The notes: generated by a model not told the origin, from the sequence alone. A stretch of 64,000 nucleotides of DNA from Kuschelorhynchus macadamiae (GCA_030620095.1 JAUTXW010002147.1:62001-126000), one strand, 5' to 3'; counted from the stretch's first letter, positions 33,600-45,993 are shown. Translations and numbers: made by a program.

Positions 33600-35270
33600 A
33601 AATTATTTGACAAAATGAAGTCAGTCCATTAAGTAGTTTTTTCAGGCACAATTTAAAAATATTATAAGTCGCTATTGATTCGCCATCTTGGATTCGTAAC
33701 AAAATTTTACCAGCTAATTCCTACATTTGATTTTTGTGCAAAATTTGAAGTAAATTGGATAAGTAGTAATAATTATTTTTAACATTTTATTAGGCTGCAA
33801 TTTTGTTTCGCCATTTTGGATTTTTACTAAACTGTTACCAAGTCATCCCTATATGACCCTTAATTTTTGACCAAAATGTGAAGTCAATCGGGTAAGTAGT
33901 TTTTTAGCTATGCCGCGAATAGGCAGACCGACGCACAGATAGACAGACCGACGGAATTGAGAAAACATGTTTTTCGGAATGTAGGGACCCTGAAACGTAA
34001 AGATTTGAAAAAATCTCGGAGGGTGATTTTTTCACGATCACAGTATTTGGCCTTTGGCAAAGGAAGTAATGAAATGATTAATCAATTTTTACAGTACACA
34101 TTGCAACTTCGTCCTGTCATGTTAAATTTGTACTAGTTTACCTCTATATCATATTCGAATTTTCTGCAAAACTTAAAGTCGATTAAATAAATAAGATTTT
34201 TTATGTTAATTTTTTAAACATTTTATTTGGCCGCCATTTTGAATTCGTAAACCAAATTTATTAGTTTATCTCTATACCACACTGAATGCTTGCACAAAAT
34301 TTAAAATTAATCTAGTTAGTTGTTTTTTCAAGCTGATTCTTTAAATATTTTATTAAGCCGCCATTTTGTTTTGCTATCTTGGATTCATACCAAAATTTTA
34401 CCAGTTTATCCCTATATACCACTTGATTTTCATGCAAAATTTGGGGTAAATTGGATAACTATTTTTTTCAGTAATAATTTTTTAACGTTTCACTAGGCTG
34501 CAATCTTGTTGCGCCATATTGAATTTTTACCATAATATTACCAGGTCATCCCCGTATGACAATTAATTATTGACCAAATTGTAATAAAATCGTGTAAATA
34601 CTTTTTAAGCTATGCCCCGAACTGACAGACAGACAGACCGAGGGAATTGATAAAACATAATATTTGGCATTTAGGAACGCTAAAACACTGAGCACTGAAA
34701 CATGTAAAGGGGTGATTTTTTTCACTATTACAAAAATTTTATTTGGCCGCCATTTTGTTCCGCCATCTTGAATTCGTACCACAATTTTACCAGTTTATCT
34801 CTATAGCACAATTAATTATCACACAAAATTTGGAATCAATCCATTATGTAGTTTTTTCAAGCAGAATTTTGAAATATTTCATTAAACCGCCATTTTTTCG
34901 ATTCATTCCAAAATTTTACCAGTAAATTCCTACAAATCAATTGATTTTTGTACCAAATTTGGAAGAAAATGGATAATTAGCTCTTTGTTAATAATTTTGT
35001 TAATATTTCATTAGGCCTCTATTTTGTTTCGCCATATTGGATTTCTACCAAAATGTTACCAGGTCATCCCCATATGAATTCTAATTTTTGCGAAGTAATT
35101 TTTGGGTAAGTATTTTTTTAGCTATGCCGCGAATACACAGACAGACCGACGGAATTGAGAAAACATAATTTTCTGCATCTAGGGACCCTGAAACGTAAAC
35201 ATCTGAAAAAGTCTCGGAGGGTAATTTTTCACGATTATAAAGTCCCTTTTACGAGGAAAGTAAAAAGGTA
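33600..35270 (+). repeat. CGCCATTTTG monomer array with gacagac tails
   Basis: About nine monomers of roughly 140-150 bp, each with a (cc)gccat(t/c)ttg-gattc block followed by accaaaattttaccag and aaaatttg. Groups of three end in a tail, gacagacagaccgacggaatt...gaaaacat...ggtgattttttcac (tails near 33925, 34625 and 35140). The array ends with a run like ttttacgaggaaagtaaaa. Other copies of the family: 6610-6800, 9820-10080, 42480-43440 (inverted), 47560-47700 (inverted), 59640-59830, 61420-61690. Non-coding. Confidence 0.8.
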
Positions 35271-36108
35271 TTTTGAAAACGAAAATAATGTAATGAAAAA
35301 AAATACGGACTTTCCTATAATCTTAACGTAAAAGCAACACACTTTCGCTTAGGACATATTTTCTCTTCGTCGGCTAATAAGTCGTTAAAAAGTTGTTAAA
35401 AAGTTGGCTACCCCGACATCCTCTTGAGAGTAAAATGTCTCTGTTTTTATATTTATAAAGATAATGTTACCTAAAAAGTTTCTTAGAATCACTTTTACAG
35501 TTAAAATCTAAATTTCTAATTGTTTTTATTTTTGCAAAGTACAGGATACAAGTACAATGAGCATAACTATAATTAATTACAGGAAAAAAACTTCTACTGG
35601 CCTGCTACGACTTGAAAGTTACCCACTGTTACTTTTACAGTTCTACTTCCGAATAATGACAATGAAGTTTAAAATACTTTACTAATACGAATCTATTGTG
35701 CTTGTAAAATAGGGTTAAATCATTTAATATCGTAGAAGGGCCTTAGGGAAAAGGACTTTTTAACTAATATTTATTTGAAATTTTAGATTTCCACTATGGA
35801 AGTGGTTCTATGCAAGTTTTTAGATAACTTTTTCCTTATTAATAAGAAACAGAGTTAGATTTAGAAGTCATGGTTCCTGGGATTAGACCGTGTCAAACTG
35901 GAATTACCATCAAAATTTGATCCCAAGAACCATTTATATATTTAAAATACGAAGCCAGGTGCAGCAATTTCATGAGAGAGTTGAACTGCACCAATTTACA
36001 TGATTACATTAATTGACCAAAGCCGTGAAAGCTTCCGTTCTATGTTAAATACATATTTTGCAAGTTTCTGAGCTCTCTATATAAAAAAAAAACATTTTTT
36101 TTTCTGTA
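35271..36108. repeat. Repeat B end and start of a further unit
   Basis: 35320-35550 matches 22870-23040; 35580-35930 repeats 29850-30170, giving a unit spacing of about 5.7 kb. 35960-36000 (gagagttgaactgcaccaat) resembles 62230-62260. gtgaaagcttccgttctatg at 36027 also occurs at 692. No gene. Confidence 0.6.
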
Positions 36109-36724
36109 GAGGGTGTCCCATTTTGGGTACCTTTGCGGGGTATCTTTGTTATTTTTATAGATAGAAAGTTGAGGTTTTCGCGACAGTGCCCTACTTTTTC
36201 GTAAAACTAAAGATGCCGTTAACACATTTTTCATAGCCCTTTTAGTTTTTAAGATACAGGGCTAAATTGAAAATGTTGCATTTTCAGGCACCGCTCGTAT
36301 CTCAACTATCAGATAACTTATCGAAAATGTGAAAAATGTTTCTTATATAAGTTTTCCCGGAGAACTCAACTCCGCTGGAATTAATAAACAGGGTCAGGTC
36401 AAAAAGTTATCGGTCCCTACTTTATTTTTTTTTAAGAAACACCCTGTATATTTATAGACTATAAAGTTTGTCTTTTTTTTACTTTTTCAAAAATATATAA
36501 TAGTATGCACTTTTTCTCAGAAACACGCAAATAAAATTTTCTTAAATTAAATGCATAATTTAATAGTAGGCTATGGCTATTGTTTATGACAACAAACAAA
36601 AATAAATGTGAAATATTTGTCTCTCATGTCATCGGTTTTTGGATCGACTTTTGGTTTGTAAAGCAGTTTATAAACGTTCTTTTAGTATTTTTATTTAATT
36701 GATATTTATCAATTTCTTCGAATA

Positions 36725-37660
36725 ATGGCAGCGTATGAAAATTATGAAAAATATGATATGCTGGTATGTTTAATATAGAGTAATGAAAGTTCTGAAGAAG
36801 CCTCGGAATTATATTTCCAAAGGTAAGTAAGCTATTATGGCTGTGAAAATCTGTATTAGCATTAAAAGTTTTTGCTTGTTAGAAATCCAGAAAGAAAGTA
36901 TTTTGACACATTTGCTCGTTTAAAACCAAATTTAGTTGAGCACGGATCATTTGTTTACCCGCGTCCTAAAACATACAACAAAGAGAATAGGGAAAGAAAA
37001 TAGGTAGATTTTTTGGGATATATAGAAGCAACACCTTCGTCCTCATGTAGAAAAATTGAGAAGGAAATTGGTGTGCCAGTATCATCCATACAAATTTAAT
37101 ATAGTGCAATATTTGCATCCTGGCGATGCCGAGCGCCGGGTACTGTTTTGCCAGTGGTATTTGCAACAAATCGATGCTAACGATTATTTGGCAGACTTGT
37201 TATCTCAGACGAATGCTTTTTTTCAAGGGCGGGAATTTTTAATCGTCACAATACTGTACTGGCATAGTAAAAATCAGCATTTAGTGTTTGAAAGGGTCCA
37301 ACAAGGATGCTTTGGACTTGGGGTGTCATGTTTTATTTTGGGCAGACATAGGTCACAACTCTAGGCTCTTAAGGGAATTTCTTGATAATAACTTTCCTCA
37401 AAGAAGGATAGGTACCAACGTACCTGTTAGATGGCTTCTACGATCTTTATATCTCTCAATTTTAGATTTTTTTATGGGTAGTATGGTAGTATGAAGTATA
37501 TAAAATAAAATATGACGGCATAGCAGAGAGGCAATTCATTTAGTCTTTTGAAATCTGCGAATAAGACCAATGGTTCTTTTTACCGCTGTTCAAAGAATTA
37601 CAAAAATGTGCCAATTTTGCATTAGAGAAAATGGTCGTCAATTTAAACATCACCTTAAAA
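36725..37660 (+). pseudogene. Mariner-superfamily transposase with intron, heavily broken
   Basis: Starts MAAYENYEKYDMLVCLI, a stop, then SNESSEEASELYFQR, followed by a GT...AG intron (about 36823-36882) and NPERKYFDTFARLKP. This is the same intron position as in the copy at 26878-28016. Later fragments read HPYKFNIVQYLHPGDAERRV, then FNRHNTVLA in another frame, GVSCFILG, FLDNNFPQRRIGTNVPVRWL, LSILDFFMG and finally CIRENGRQFKHHL near 37650. Between GVSCFILG and FLDNN about 90 codons are deleted, including the second catalytic Asp (the QQDGAPA region). Several frameshifts remain. The gene is inactive, but its structure identifies the family. Confidence 0.78.
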
Positions 37661-37979
37661 ATTTGTTTTTTCTTTTTTTTTAATATTTTTTTTTGTGTTT
37701 GTTGTATTGTTACTTTATGCTATAAAACTGTTGTTACAAACTTACTGTTATTAAAAAACTCCTTACCTATATTTATTGATTTATTTATTTATAAGGCCAT
37801 CCAACAGGCATTTTGATCTGCCCTATGACAGGATAGCACAAACTTAAAATTAGTTTTTATACAATGCGGTTGAGCAAGCTAACTATAACTAAACTTAAAA
37901 TAACTTATTGCTAAGAAAAATCTAGAACTAAGGTAAACTCAATTTGTTGAACAAAAAGTATTAGTAAAACAAAAAACTC

Positions 37980-40720
37980 AATAATCCTAACTCAAATTAT
38001 TTTTGACATGTCTCTTAAAAGCTAGGACATGTAAATTAAACAAATCGCGCAGTCGCTCCGGACAAGATTATTAAACGTTCGCGTACATCGCATAAATGGT
38101 GAGTTTAAAAAGTAGTTACAGCATGATCTGGGTATATAGAAAAGCAGCCTATTGCGAAGAATATATGAATTAGCGTTAAATGAAATTTTGTTTAAGCAGT
38201 ATTCTGATTCGATTAAATTATTTATTATTTTATAAACAAAAAATATATCAAAACATTTTCGCCGACTCTCCAATGACTGCATATTATAAAATTTTAAATT
38301 ATCGGTATACGTAAAAAATGTCTCTCTCTATTAAAACGATAATTTAAAGCATTAACGAATTTTTTCTGTATGGATTCTATTCGAGTTATATATGTTTGAT
38401 ACATAGGATTCCAAACTGTAGTCCCGTATTCAAGTAGAGGTCTAACTAGTGTGTTGAAACAGAATGATTAATGAGGATACTTTTAAAAAGCCAGTAGTAA
38501 TACGCAGTAAAAAACCTAAATTTCTTAGCGCCTTTTGTGTAATTAGTTCTATATGTTTATCAAACGTGAGCCTGAAATCCAAACTTGTACCCAGATCTTT
38601 GACCGTGTCGCTATAGTTCAGTTTCGAATTATTTATGTACACACTGTAATTACTGTAATATTTTCCTAGTAAACATGATGCATTGATACGTATCTAGATT
38701 AATAAAAAGCCTATTCTTTTTGCAGCAATTCGAAAAGCAATTTAAGTCAGTTTGCAGATTTTTAAGGTCAACATCGTTATCAATGGTTTTAGAGATTTTA
38801 AGATCATCAGCGTACAAACAGTAACTTGAGTGATTAAAACACTCTTCAATATCATTTAAGAAAATACTAAATAGTAAAGGACCCAGATGTGACCTCTGGG
38901 GCATGGACTTTATCGAAAGCCTTGGAAAAATCGGTATATACAGCGCACGTTTCCAGATCGCTCTCCATAGCTTCATATATATTTTGAGTAAAAGGATTTA
39001 AATTTGTAAGAACATAGCGACCTCTATAAAAACCATGTTGATTACAATCTATAATATATTTTATATTGAAAAATAGCTGTTCATAAATAAGTGTTTCAAA
39101 TAATTTTCTAAAGTGACTAAGCAATGAAATTGGTCTATAATTAGCCACGCTAGTCTTTACACCTGATTTGAATACAGGTACTATTTGTGCGACTTTCCAA
39201 AGTTTTGGGTAGATACCAACCACAATGCACTTGTTATATAATATATACAATGGTTGACAGAGACATGGACATGACCTCAGAAAAAAATGCAGGGATACCA
39301 TTAGGGCCCGGTCCTTTATTTGGATCAATATTAGCTAACGCTCTTTTAATAGTTTGCTCTGAGATATGATTTACGGTGAAATAATTTAAAGAGGGAACAT
39401 AGTTAACTTGAGACGGGGTCATACATGGTTCAAAGACGCTGCTAAAGTATCTAGAAAAAAGTTCACATATGTCTTTATTTGTAGAAGTATGTAAATCGTT
39501 ATATGATAAACTATTTGGTAAAAATTTGCTATTTCTTTTATTACTTACAAAAGATCAAAAATATTTTGTATCACTTTTTATACAACCCTCAGTTTTATCA
39601 ATGTATTTTTTGTAGTCTTTTTTAACACTTGCTTTAACTTCTTTTCTTAAATATGAGAAACGAGTGTAGTCACCTGCGTTTTTGTAGGTCTTCCACTTAC
39701 CATGAACCTTGTTCTTATTCTTAATTAATCTAACTGTATCTTTTGAGAACCAAACAGGATATTGAGATTTTTTTATGACTACTTTTGGCACGTTATTATC
39801 GATTATATTTTCTAATATTGTGTAAAGTGTACGAACATTCTCATCTATATCGCCAGAACCAAAAACGAAATTCCAATCATAATCGTTTATTTTATTGTTA
39901 ATGAGAGAAAAGTCTGCTTCCCTAAATTTTGCTCTTAGATAACTACTACAAGGAAGATTTTTTGCCAGGGTGAGATCGATATTAATATCCAGCGACACAT
40001 GATGAGCATCCTCAGCCACTAAAGGGGAATCACATCTACTAACATTTACTTTCAAAGATTTTGATAATATAAGGTCTAATATTCTGTTATTTACATTTGG
40101 GGATATTATTAAATTGTTTTAAATTATTTAAGAAAACCGAATCGGAAAAACACTGACTACAGGGATCCGTGACATTAGCAAATCGACACCATTCTGAGAA
40201 GCTGACCGTTTCAAAAGAGGCAAATTAAAATCCCCTGTTATTAAAAATTGGCTATAACTTACAGCAAAAAGCTAAATAATTATTCGATGAACCATAAGGA
40301 GGTATGTAAACAACTCCCATATACAATTTCTTACCACCCTCCAACGTCACGGCTACCCATAAATCCTCTATGACAGTATTAACATTACACTATTTTAGGA
40401 TACTCTCTGTAGGTAAGCTACTGTGAGTAGCAATCAACACACCACCACCAATACATTTACCACTAACTACCGGATCTCGGTTCAAGCGAAACACATTATA
40501 TTCAAAAGGGAAAAGCTCAGATGAGAGAACTTCAGCTTTCAGCCATGATTCAGTAACACAAATACAATCATATTGCGACGCACAAACACTTTGGTAAAAA
40601 TCTACTGTTTTAGTTTTTAAGCCTTGTGTTTTGGTAATAAACTGAGAAACTGTTCTTTGTTAGCACAGGGAATGCTCTAAGGGAAACATAAGCTTTAAAA
40701 ACATAATGTTGTTTAGTTTA
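37980..40720 (-). pseudogene. LINE ORF2: endonuclease and reverse transcriptase, broken
   Basis: The apurinic-type endonuclease is spread over frames: CVTESWLKAEVLSSELFPFE, GGGVLIATHSSL, MGVVYIPPYG, ITGDFNLP and NRILDLILSKS. The RT follows from 40055: KDYKKYIDKTEG, then after a shift NKGPGPNGIPAFF, IVPVFKSGVKTSVANYRPIS, CNQHGFYRGR and YTDFSKAFDKV. Here the RT jumps to PQRSHLGPLLFSIFLNDIEE and the catalytic YADD box (LYADDLKIS, near 38810). About 50-60 codons between KAFDKV and PQR are lost at about 38905. Thumb sequence LGTSLDFRLTFDKHI and a degraded tail near 38040-38280 complete it. Several stops and shifts; no functional product. Confidence 0.88.
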
Positions 40721-40730
40721 AATTTGAATT

Positions 40731-41303
40731 TTAGATAAAAGTGTTTTCATTTTGAACATATATAGCTCTAGCCGAGTCATCCTTTTTCACGAAAATTTTC
40801 ATTTCCTTAACCCAACAGTATTTGTAGTTCTCCTTGTGGCAGAACTCTCGGGCTTTTTTATAAAGCAGTTTATAAAACGGAAAAAGATGTTCGTTTACGA
40901 ATATCTTGCTATCTTGATCAAAACCCAGGTCCTTTGCGTTCAAGTTTGGATTTCTTTTCTTTTTATTAGCGTTAAGAAAGTCGTTCTTTTTACCAACAGT
41001 TGAAAATTTCACCACAATATTTTTCGGTAAGTTTCCAGTAGAAAAATTGTTGAACCGTGTCACTCTGTGCCCCGAAACTATGTCTTCATCGCTAATTACA
41101 CTGCCAATTTTTTTTATCAGGGAATAAATATTTTCGCTATTTTTCTCTGGTACACCACAAATCTCAACATTATTTAATCTGCTCTGTTGTTGCAAATATT
41201 CTATTTCGCCTTTAAGAGTTGAACACACTCTTTGAAGGGTATTTACGTCTTGCTGTATATCGCAGACTGTTTTTGAGATTTTATTAAAATTTTCCATTTG
41301 CAC
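40731..41303 (-). CDS. LINE ORF1 protein, 190 residues, probably complete
   Basis: An open frame of 190 codons starting MQMENFNKISKTVCDIQQDV. The first 50 residues have the heptad pattern of a coiled coil, leading to NNVEICGVPEKNSENIYSLI, then FSTVGKKNDFLNANKKK and IFVNEHLFPFYKLLYKKARE. This arrangement (coiled coil, then a Baculo_FP-like/RRM-like nucleic-acid-binding module with xxLxNVEIxGVPE) is found in ORF1 proteins of several jockey- and CR1-group LINEs. The role expected from the family is binding element RNA with ORF2. The frame has survived intact although ORF2 is broken, so the copy is not extremely old. Confidence 0.75.
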   Translation of the reverse strand: MQMENFNKISKTVCDIQQDVNTLQRVCSTLKGEIEYLQQQSRLNNVEICGVPEKNSENIYSLIKKIGSVISDEDIVSGHRVTRFNNFSTGNLPKNIVVKFSTVGKKNDFLNANKKKRNPNLNAKDLGFDQDSKIFVNEHLFPFYKLLYKKAREFCHKENYKYCWVKEMKIFVKKDDSARAIYVQNENTFI

Positions 41304-41825
41304 ATTAAAATCATCAATTTTTGCACCATAAAATTATATGCAAGGTATCCAATTCTTCGTTAGCAATATGTAAGTTTAAATTGTTTATTATTGTTATTCA
41401 TGGCATACTATTAAATTATACATTTAATTTAAGAGAATTGTCATTTATTTGCGTGTTTCTGAAAAAAAGTGCATACTATTATATATTTTTGAAAAGGTAA
41501 AAAAAAGGCAAACTTTATAGTCAGGGTGTTCTATTTAAAAAAATAAAGTAGGGTCTGATAACCTTTTGACCTAACCCTGTATACTAATTCTAAAGGCGGA
41601 ATTGGTTCTACGAGAAAAGTTATATAAGAAACAGTTTTCATAATTTCGATAAGATAGTTGAGATACGAGGAGTGCCTGAAAATGCAACATTTTCTGTATC
41701 TTAAAAACTAAAAGGGCTATGATAATTTTGTTAACGTCATTTTTAGTTTTACGAAAAAGTAGCACACTGTCGCGAAAACCGCAACTTTCTATCTATAAAA
41801 ATAACGGAGATAACCCGCAAAACAG

Positions 41826-42479
41826 AACATTTTTTTATGAAGAATGACTATTTATCGATCATCTCACAATTAGGTCGATTTGTTATATAGATAACCTAAT
41901 CTGAGATCACTCTGTATTAGACTATGTATCTCAATTACTTTTCAGCTTTAATTTTATATTTTCGTTTTTATTATTAGGTAATAGAAAACAAGTTCTAATA
42001 AAAATTAGGTATACACTACGTGGTTTATAAAATGTACAAGCAGAATTAGCTACAACGAAATAGAAAAGCTTAAGCAAAAAAAGAGGCACAGTATGGTAAT
42101 TGTAATTCATTACAAGAAAAAGTAATTATTTTAACCGTTGCATGAGCTCGGTAAAAGCAATTCTCAACTCCTTTAAGTAAATAAAAGCCTTTTTGCTCGA
42201 AAATACTTAATTTAGTGAGGCATGGTTTTTACAATATCTGCATATCGTGCACTGCCTTTTAACAGTCTTTTTAAATGTTTGGGCAGATATTAGGTACAAA
42301 TCATTTTACAAAATATATTCCGTCTATAGCCTATAGTAAATAAATGGTTGTAAAATTATCTTACATATATATATCGATATACTCCGATATATCGAAACTA
42401 TACATTTCCTGACAGACGTAAAAATAGATGTAAATGTAGTTTCAATTGTTTAACGAGTTTTTCCAATGCTATCCACAAA
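41826..42479. other. AT-rich gap
   Basis: No gene recognised. Confidence 0.5.
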
Positions 42480-43440
42480 CTGGATTTTTACTTCTCTCGT
42501 AAAAGGGAAGTTTTAGGGTCCCTTGATGCCGAAAAACATGTTTTCTCAATTCCGTTGGTGCGTCTGTCTGTTTGTCTGTCGGTCTGCTGGTTCACGGCAA
42601 AGCTAAAAAACTACTTACCCGATTGACTAAGGGTTATATGGGGATGACCTGTTTTGATATAAAATCAAATATGGCGACACAAACTGTCGGCCTAGCGAAA
42701 TGTTAAAAAATATATTATTAAAAAACTACTTCTCCAATTTATCTCAAATTTTGCACAAAAATTAAGTGTTATGTATTAATCAACTGATAAAATTTTGGTA
42801 CGAATCCAGGATGACGAAACAAAATGGCGGCTTAATAAAATATTTAAAAATTCAGCCTGAAGAAAATTAATTAATGGATTGATTTAAAATTGTGGTAGAA
42901 TTCAATATGGCGGAAGGAAATTGCGTCCAAATAAAATGTTTGAAATCGTGGAAAATATCACCCTCTCAAGTTTTACATATCTTCACGTTTTAGCTAACTT
43001 AGATGCCAAAAAAATTGTCTGTCTATCAGTTCGCGGTATACCTTAAAAACTCCTGGCCAGATTGACTATGGGGATGACCTGGTAATATTTTGGTAAAAAT
43101 CCAGTATGCCGGAACAAGATGGCGGCCTAGTAAAACGTTAAAAAAATTAATACCAAAAAAACTAATTATCCAATTTACCTCACATTTTGCACAAAAATCA
43201 AGTATTACATTTTACATAGGAATAAACTGGTAACATTGTGGTCTAAATCCAAGATAGCAAAACAAAATGGCGGCCTAATAAAATATTTATGAAATCAGCC
43301 TGAAAGTACTACTTCTTGGATTGGATTAATTTCAAATTTTGTGCAAGCATTAAGTATGATATAGAGATAAACTGGTAAAGTTGTGGTACAAATTCAAGAT
43401 GGCAAAACCAAATGGCGGCCAAATTATTTTTTTTAAATCA
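42480..43440 (-). repeat. CGCCATTTTG monomer array, inverted
   Basis: Inverted relative to 33600-35270: ctctcgtaaaagggaagtttt, then catgttttctcaattccgtt and the tctgtctgtctgtcgg tail, followed by monomers with aaaatggcggc (42824, 43130, 43270, 43415). 43126 reads aagatggcggcc. Confidence 0.8.
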
Positions 43441-44838
43441 ACCCAAGTAAACCAAAATTTAAATTTGATCATTAAAGCAACTAAAGGAATAATATAACTC
43501 TCGTAAGCAATTTTAAAATTGTAGTTGTTGTTTTTTATTTTAGTAAGTAAATTTTTCGGACCAATTAATAATTTAGATTTTTTTCCATTAATTTTTAATC
43601 TAAGCCCAAGTAGCACTTTTAGTCATGAATACGCCATTGTTACCACAAGTATTTTCGATGAAGTAACCGGAACTTTGAGTCGCCGCGTTCTGTTTAAGCT
43701 AAGACTACGTAGTCATTACTAAAATGGGGAACAATTTTAGGGTAACTATTTCGTGAATAACATGTAACTATGACTTTGACTATTACGTAGATAGTACGGA
43801 ATTGTGTAGTTCTATTTAAATAGCCAAATAGTAAAAATTTACCCTATTCGTCACTTCCTTATTTCTGTCTTTATTTAATCCGTTTTAAAAATAAGTATGG
43901 TTCGTCTTATTACAAGCAAAACAGTTATGGTGACTACAAACACTCAAATTGGGAATATGGTTTAGAGCGTATAGAATACGTTATTGGTATTTGAGGTAGG
44001 ATATATGCATTTCATTTAGTTTTCTGGCTATGCTACAGGCCTAAAATTAAAACGCAGGAAATTTCTCATATATTTGCCAATTTAAATCTCAAAAATGTAA
44101 TTTTGGACTTTGGTTTAAATAGTAACTATCATTAAATATCTTATTTTAAAGAGTAATTCCTTTTGTAACGTAATGTTTAATTGGTATGCATTTTTAATCC
44201 TTATACTCACAAAAACAAACATCATAGCCAAATATTTATAGGGGAGATGAAAATAAACAATGGCGTTCTATTGGACTTTTACTTCTAGGTTGGCTGCATT
44301 TCTTTAATGAGAAAATTACTTAAAATCAAGTGTCTACGAATGCTCCTATACGTTTTTATAGTTTTGGATTATTTAAATACGTAACTGTTACTTATGCCCA
44401 AATACTTTGTGAAGTCTACTAGTTATCTACAAATTTCCCATTAATCCCATATTATATATTATTACCAAGCGGTTACGATTTGCTAACATTCCGCCGGTTC
44501 TTTAAAATTTAATACGTTGTATCGTAGCATGCGGAGAGTTGCGGTACTTCAGTCACTACTATAATTCTGCCATCTGTCATAACCATAACCCTTTGTTTCG
44601 TTTTTATTTCTTTGTTTCCTTAAAATACCGCTTTAGGTTGTTTTGTTCAGGTATCACATAACCAAGTTGTGATATTTTTAATTTTCTATAAAAAGTGGCT
44701 AAGTGACGAAAGCTACTTTTTTTCTTATGGTATGTGAAGCCATTGTGAACCATTTTAACCTGTTACTCGTAGACGATAACACAACACATACACAACTAAT
44801 TAATAGCTGTAGATCGAATTACAATGACTTTATAAAGA

Positions 44839-45552
44839 CAGTGGCGACATAGAAGCCCACATGCCAAATTGATGCAAAATGTCTAAAGGTTTAAATGGAG
44901 GACCCATATTATCGTTAGTTTTTCGCAAAATATGACTAAATTAATCTGCTTTTATATCGACAACCTCTGTCGGCGTCAGTTGTAAATGTAGGGTTATGTT
45001 AACGTTTTACCTAAATAATCTATTCTAACTATCTAGTACAAACTTTTTAATTTAGATTTTTAACGAATAACGTTTGTGCAAGCGATTAATGAGAGCTGTC
45101 TGCCAGGTGAGTTCATTAATGAAATATGTACGGAAGAAAGCCTACAAAATAAAGTTTCTTTCATGCTAATCCTAGAGAGCTTCTACCTCAAATTGAGGTG
45201 CTGAATGAAGTAAAACATACACTAAGACATGAAACAGCAAAATAAAACCAAAATATAATAACGTGCAATATTTAATAGCTTTTCTTGGAGTAAACTTAAA
45301 CTTAAGAAATTTACGGTCATAGTCATTTACACATTCACCACAAACATTTTATAATTACAACCAAAAAACAGGTGAACCAGGCTTAAATACATTTCTCTAT
45401 ATGGCCAATGGCTGAGAACTTCTTGTTTGAATCAATATTCATTTTAATAATCACAAAAACTAATAAAATGGGACACTAAAACAACAAACCTCATAAGAAA
45501 CCCACATAGGCGAAAAGTAAACAAAGCGATTTTTACTCTATTGTTGCCACTG
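44839..45552. mobile_element. hAT-like MITE inside repeat A (right)
   Basis: CAGTGGCGACATAGAAGCCC at 44839 and the inverse TATTGTTGCCACTG ending 45552, with tttataa-type flanks; counterpart of 12063-12834. Confidence 0.6.
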
Positions 45553-45988
45553 TCCTTATAAAATCACCGACCGAATCTCGTACCAGCGCCCCCTATCTCC
45601 GGAACCTCAAGTACAAGAGGTAATTGTTTACTTGTATGAAATAATTACTGTAATTCTTACTTGTAAGTTGCAACAAAAGAATAACGACTGGAATAGCCAG
45701 TTCAAAGTAGCAGTAGACGATAACTTTTTCTACTCTGCAACGACTAGTTTTACTTTATAGTTAATACGTTATAGGAGTACATTTGAACGCAATGGAGTAG
45801 TCTCTGCAGAGTTCAAGAAGGTACTGATACTTAAAAGTTGTAATTTAGTGAACAGATTAGAAACAGTAAATTTGAATAATTACTATTATGTCACGGAAAA
45901 GAAATGACGACCTCAATTCCTTAAGTAGTTGCTTGGCAGTAGTTATTATATAATTAATGAAAAATTACTATAAATTATTATTCGCAGT

Positions 45989-45993
<5 letters not shown>

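Larger units (their letters stand above)
37770..41345 (-). mobile_element. Jockey/CR1-type non-LTR retrotransposon, nested
   Basis: A nearly complete but dead LINE on the minus strand: ORF1 (40731-41303), endonuclease (about 40060-40720) and RT (about 37980-40055). The 3' end near 37770 reads ggccttataaataaataaat, a TAAA-type tail. It sits inside the DDE transposon between its transposase and its right TIR, so it is the younger insertion. The exact 5' end is not visible. Confidence 0.85.
36109..41825 (+). mobile_element. Mariner-superfamily DDE transposon, split by a LINE
   Basis: The left end GAGGGTGTCCCATTTTGGGT follows TA at 36107-36108. The inverse right arm runs 41399-41825 but lacks the last ~25 terminal bases. 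TIR similarity of about 430-460 bp includes agtaggctatgg (36565) against ccatgccatacta-type sequence (41399). It is the same family as 26184-28625, though diverged. It contains a broken transposase (36725-37660) and a nested non-LTR element (37770-41345). Confidence 0.8.

Noticed and set aside
33600..35270. Regular spacing of the monomers as a CRISPR array
   Set aside because: Monomers are homologous throughout with no unique spacers, in a eukaryotic context.
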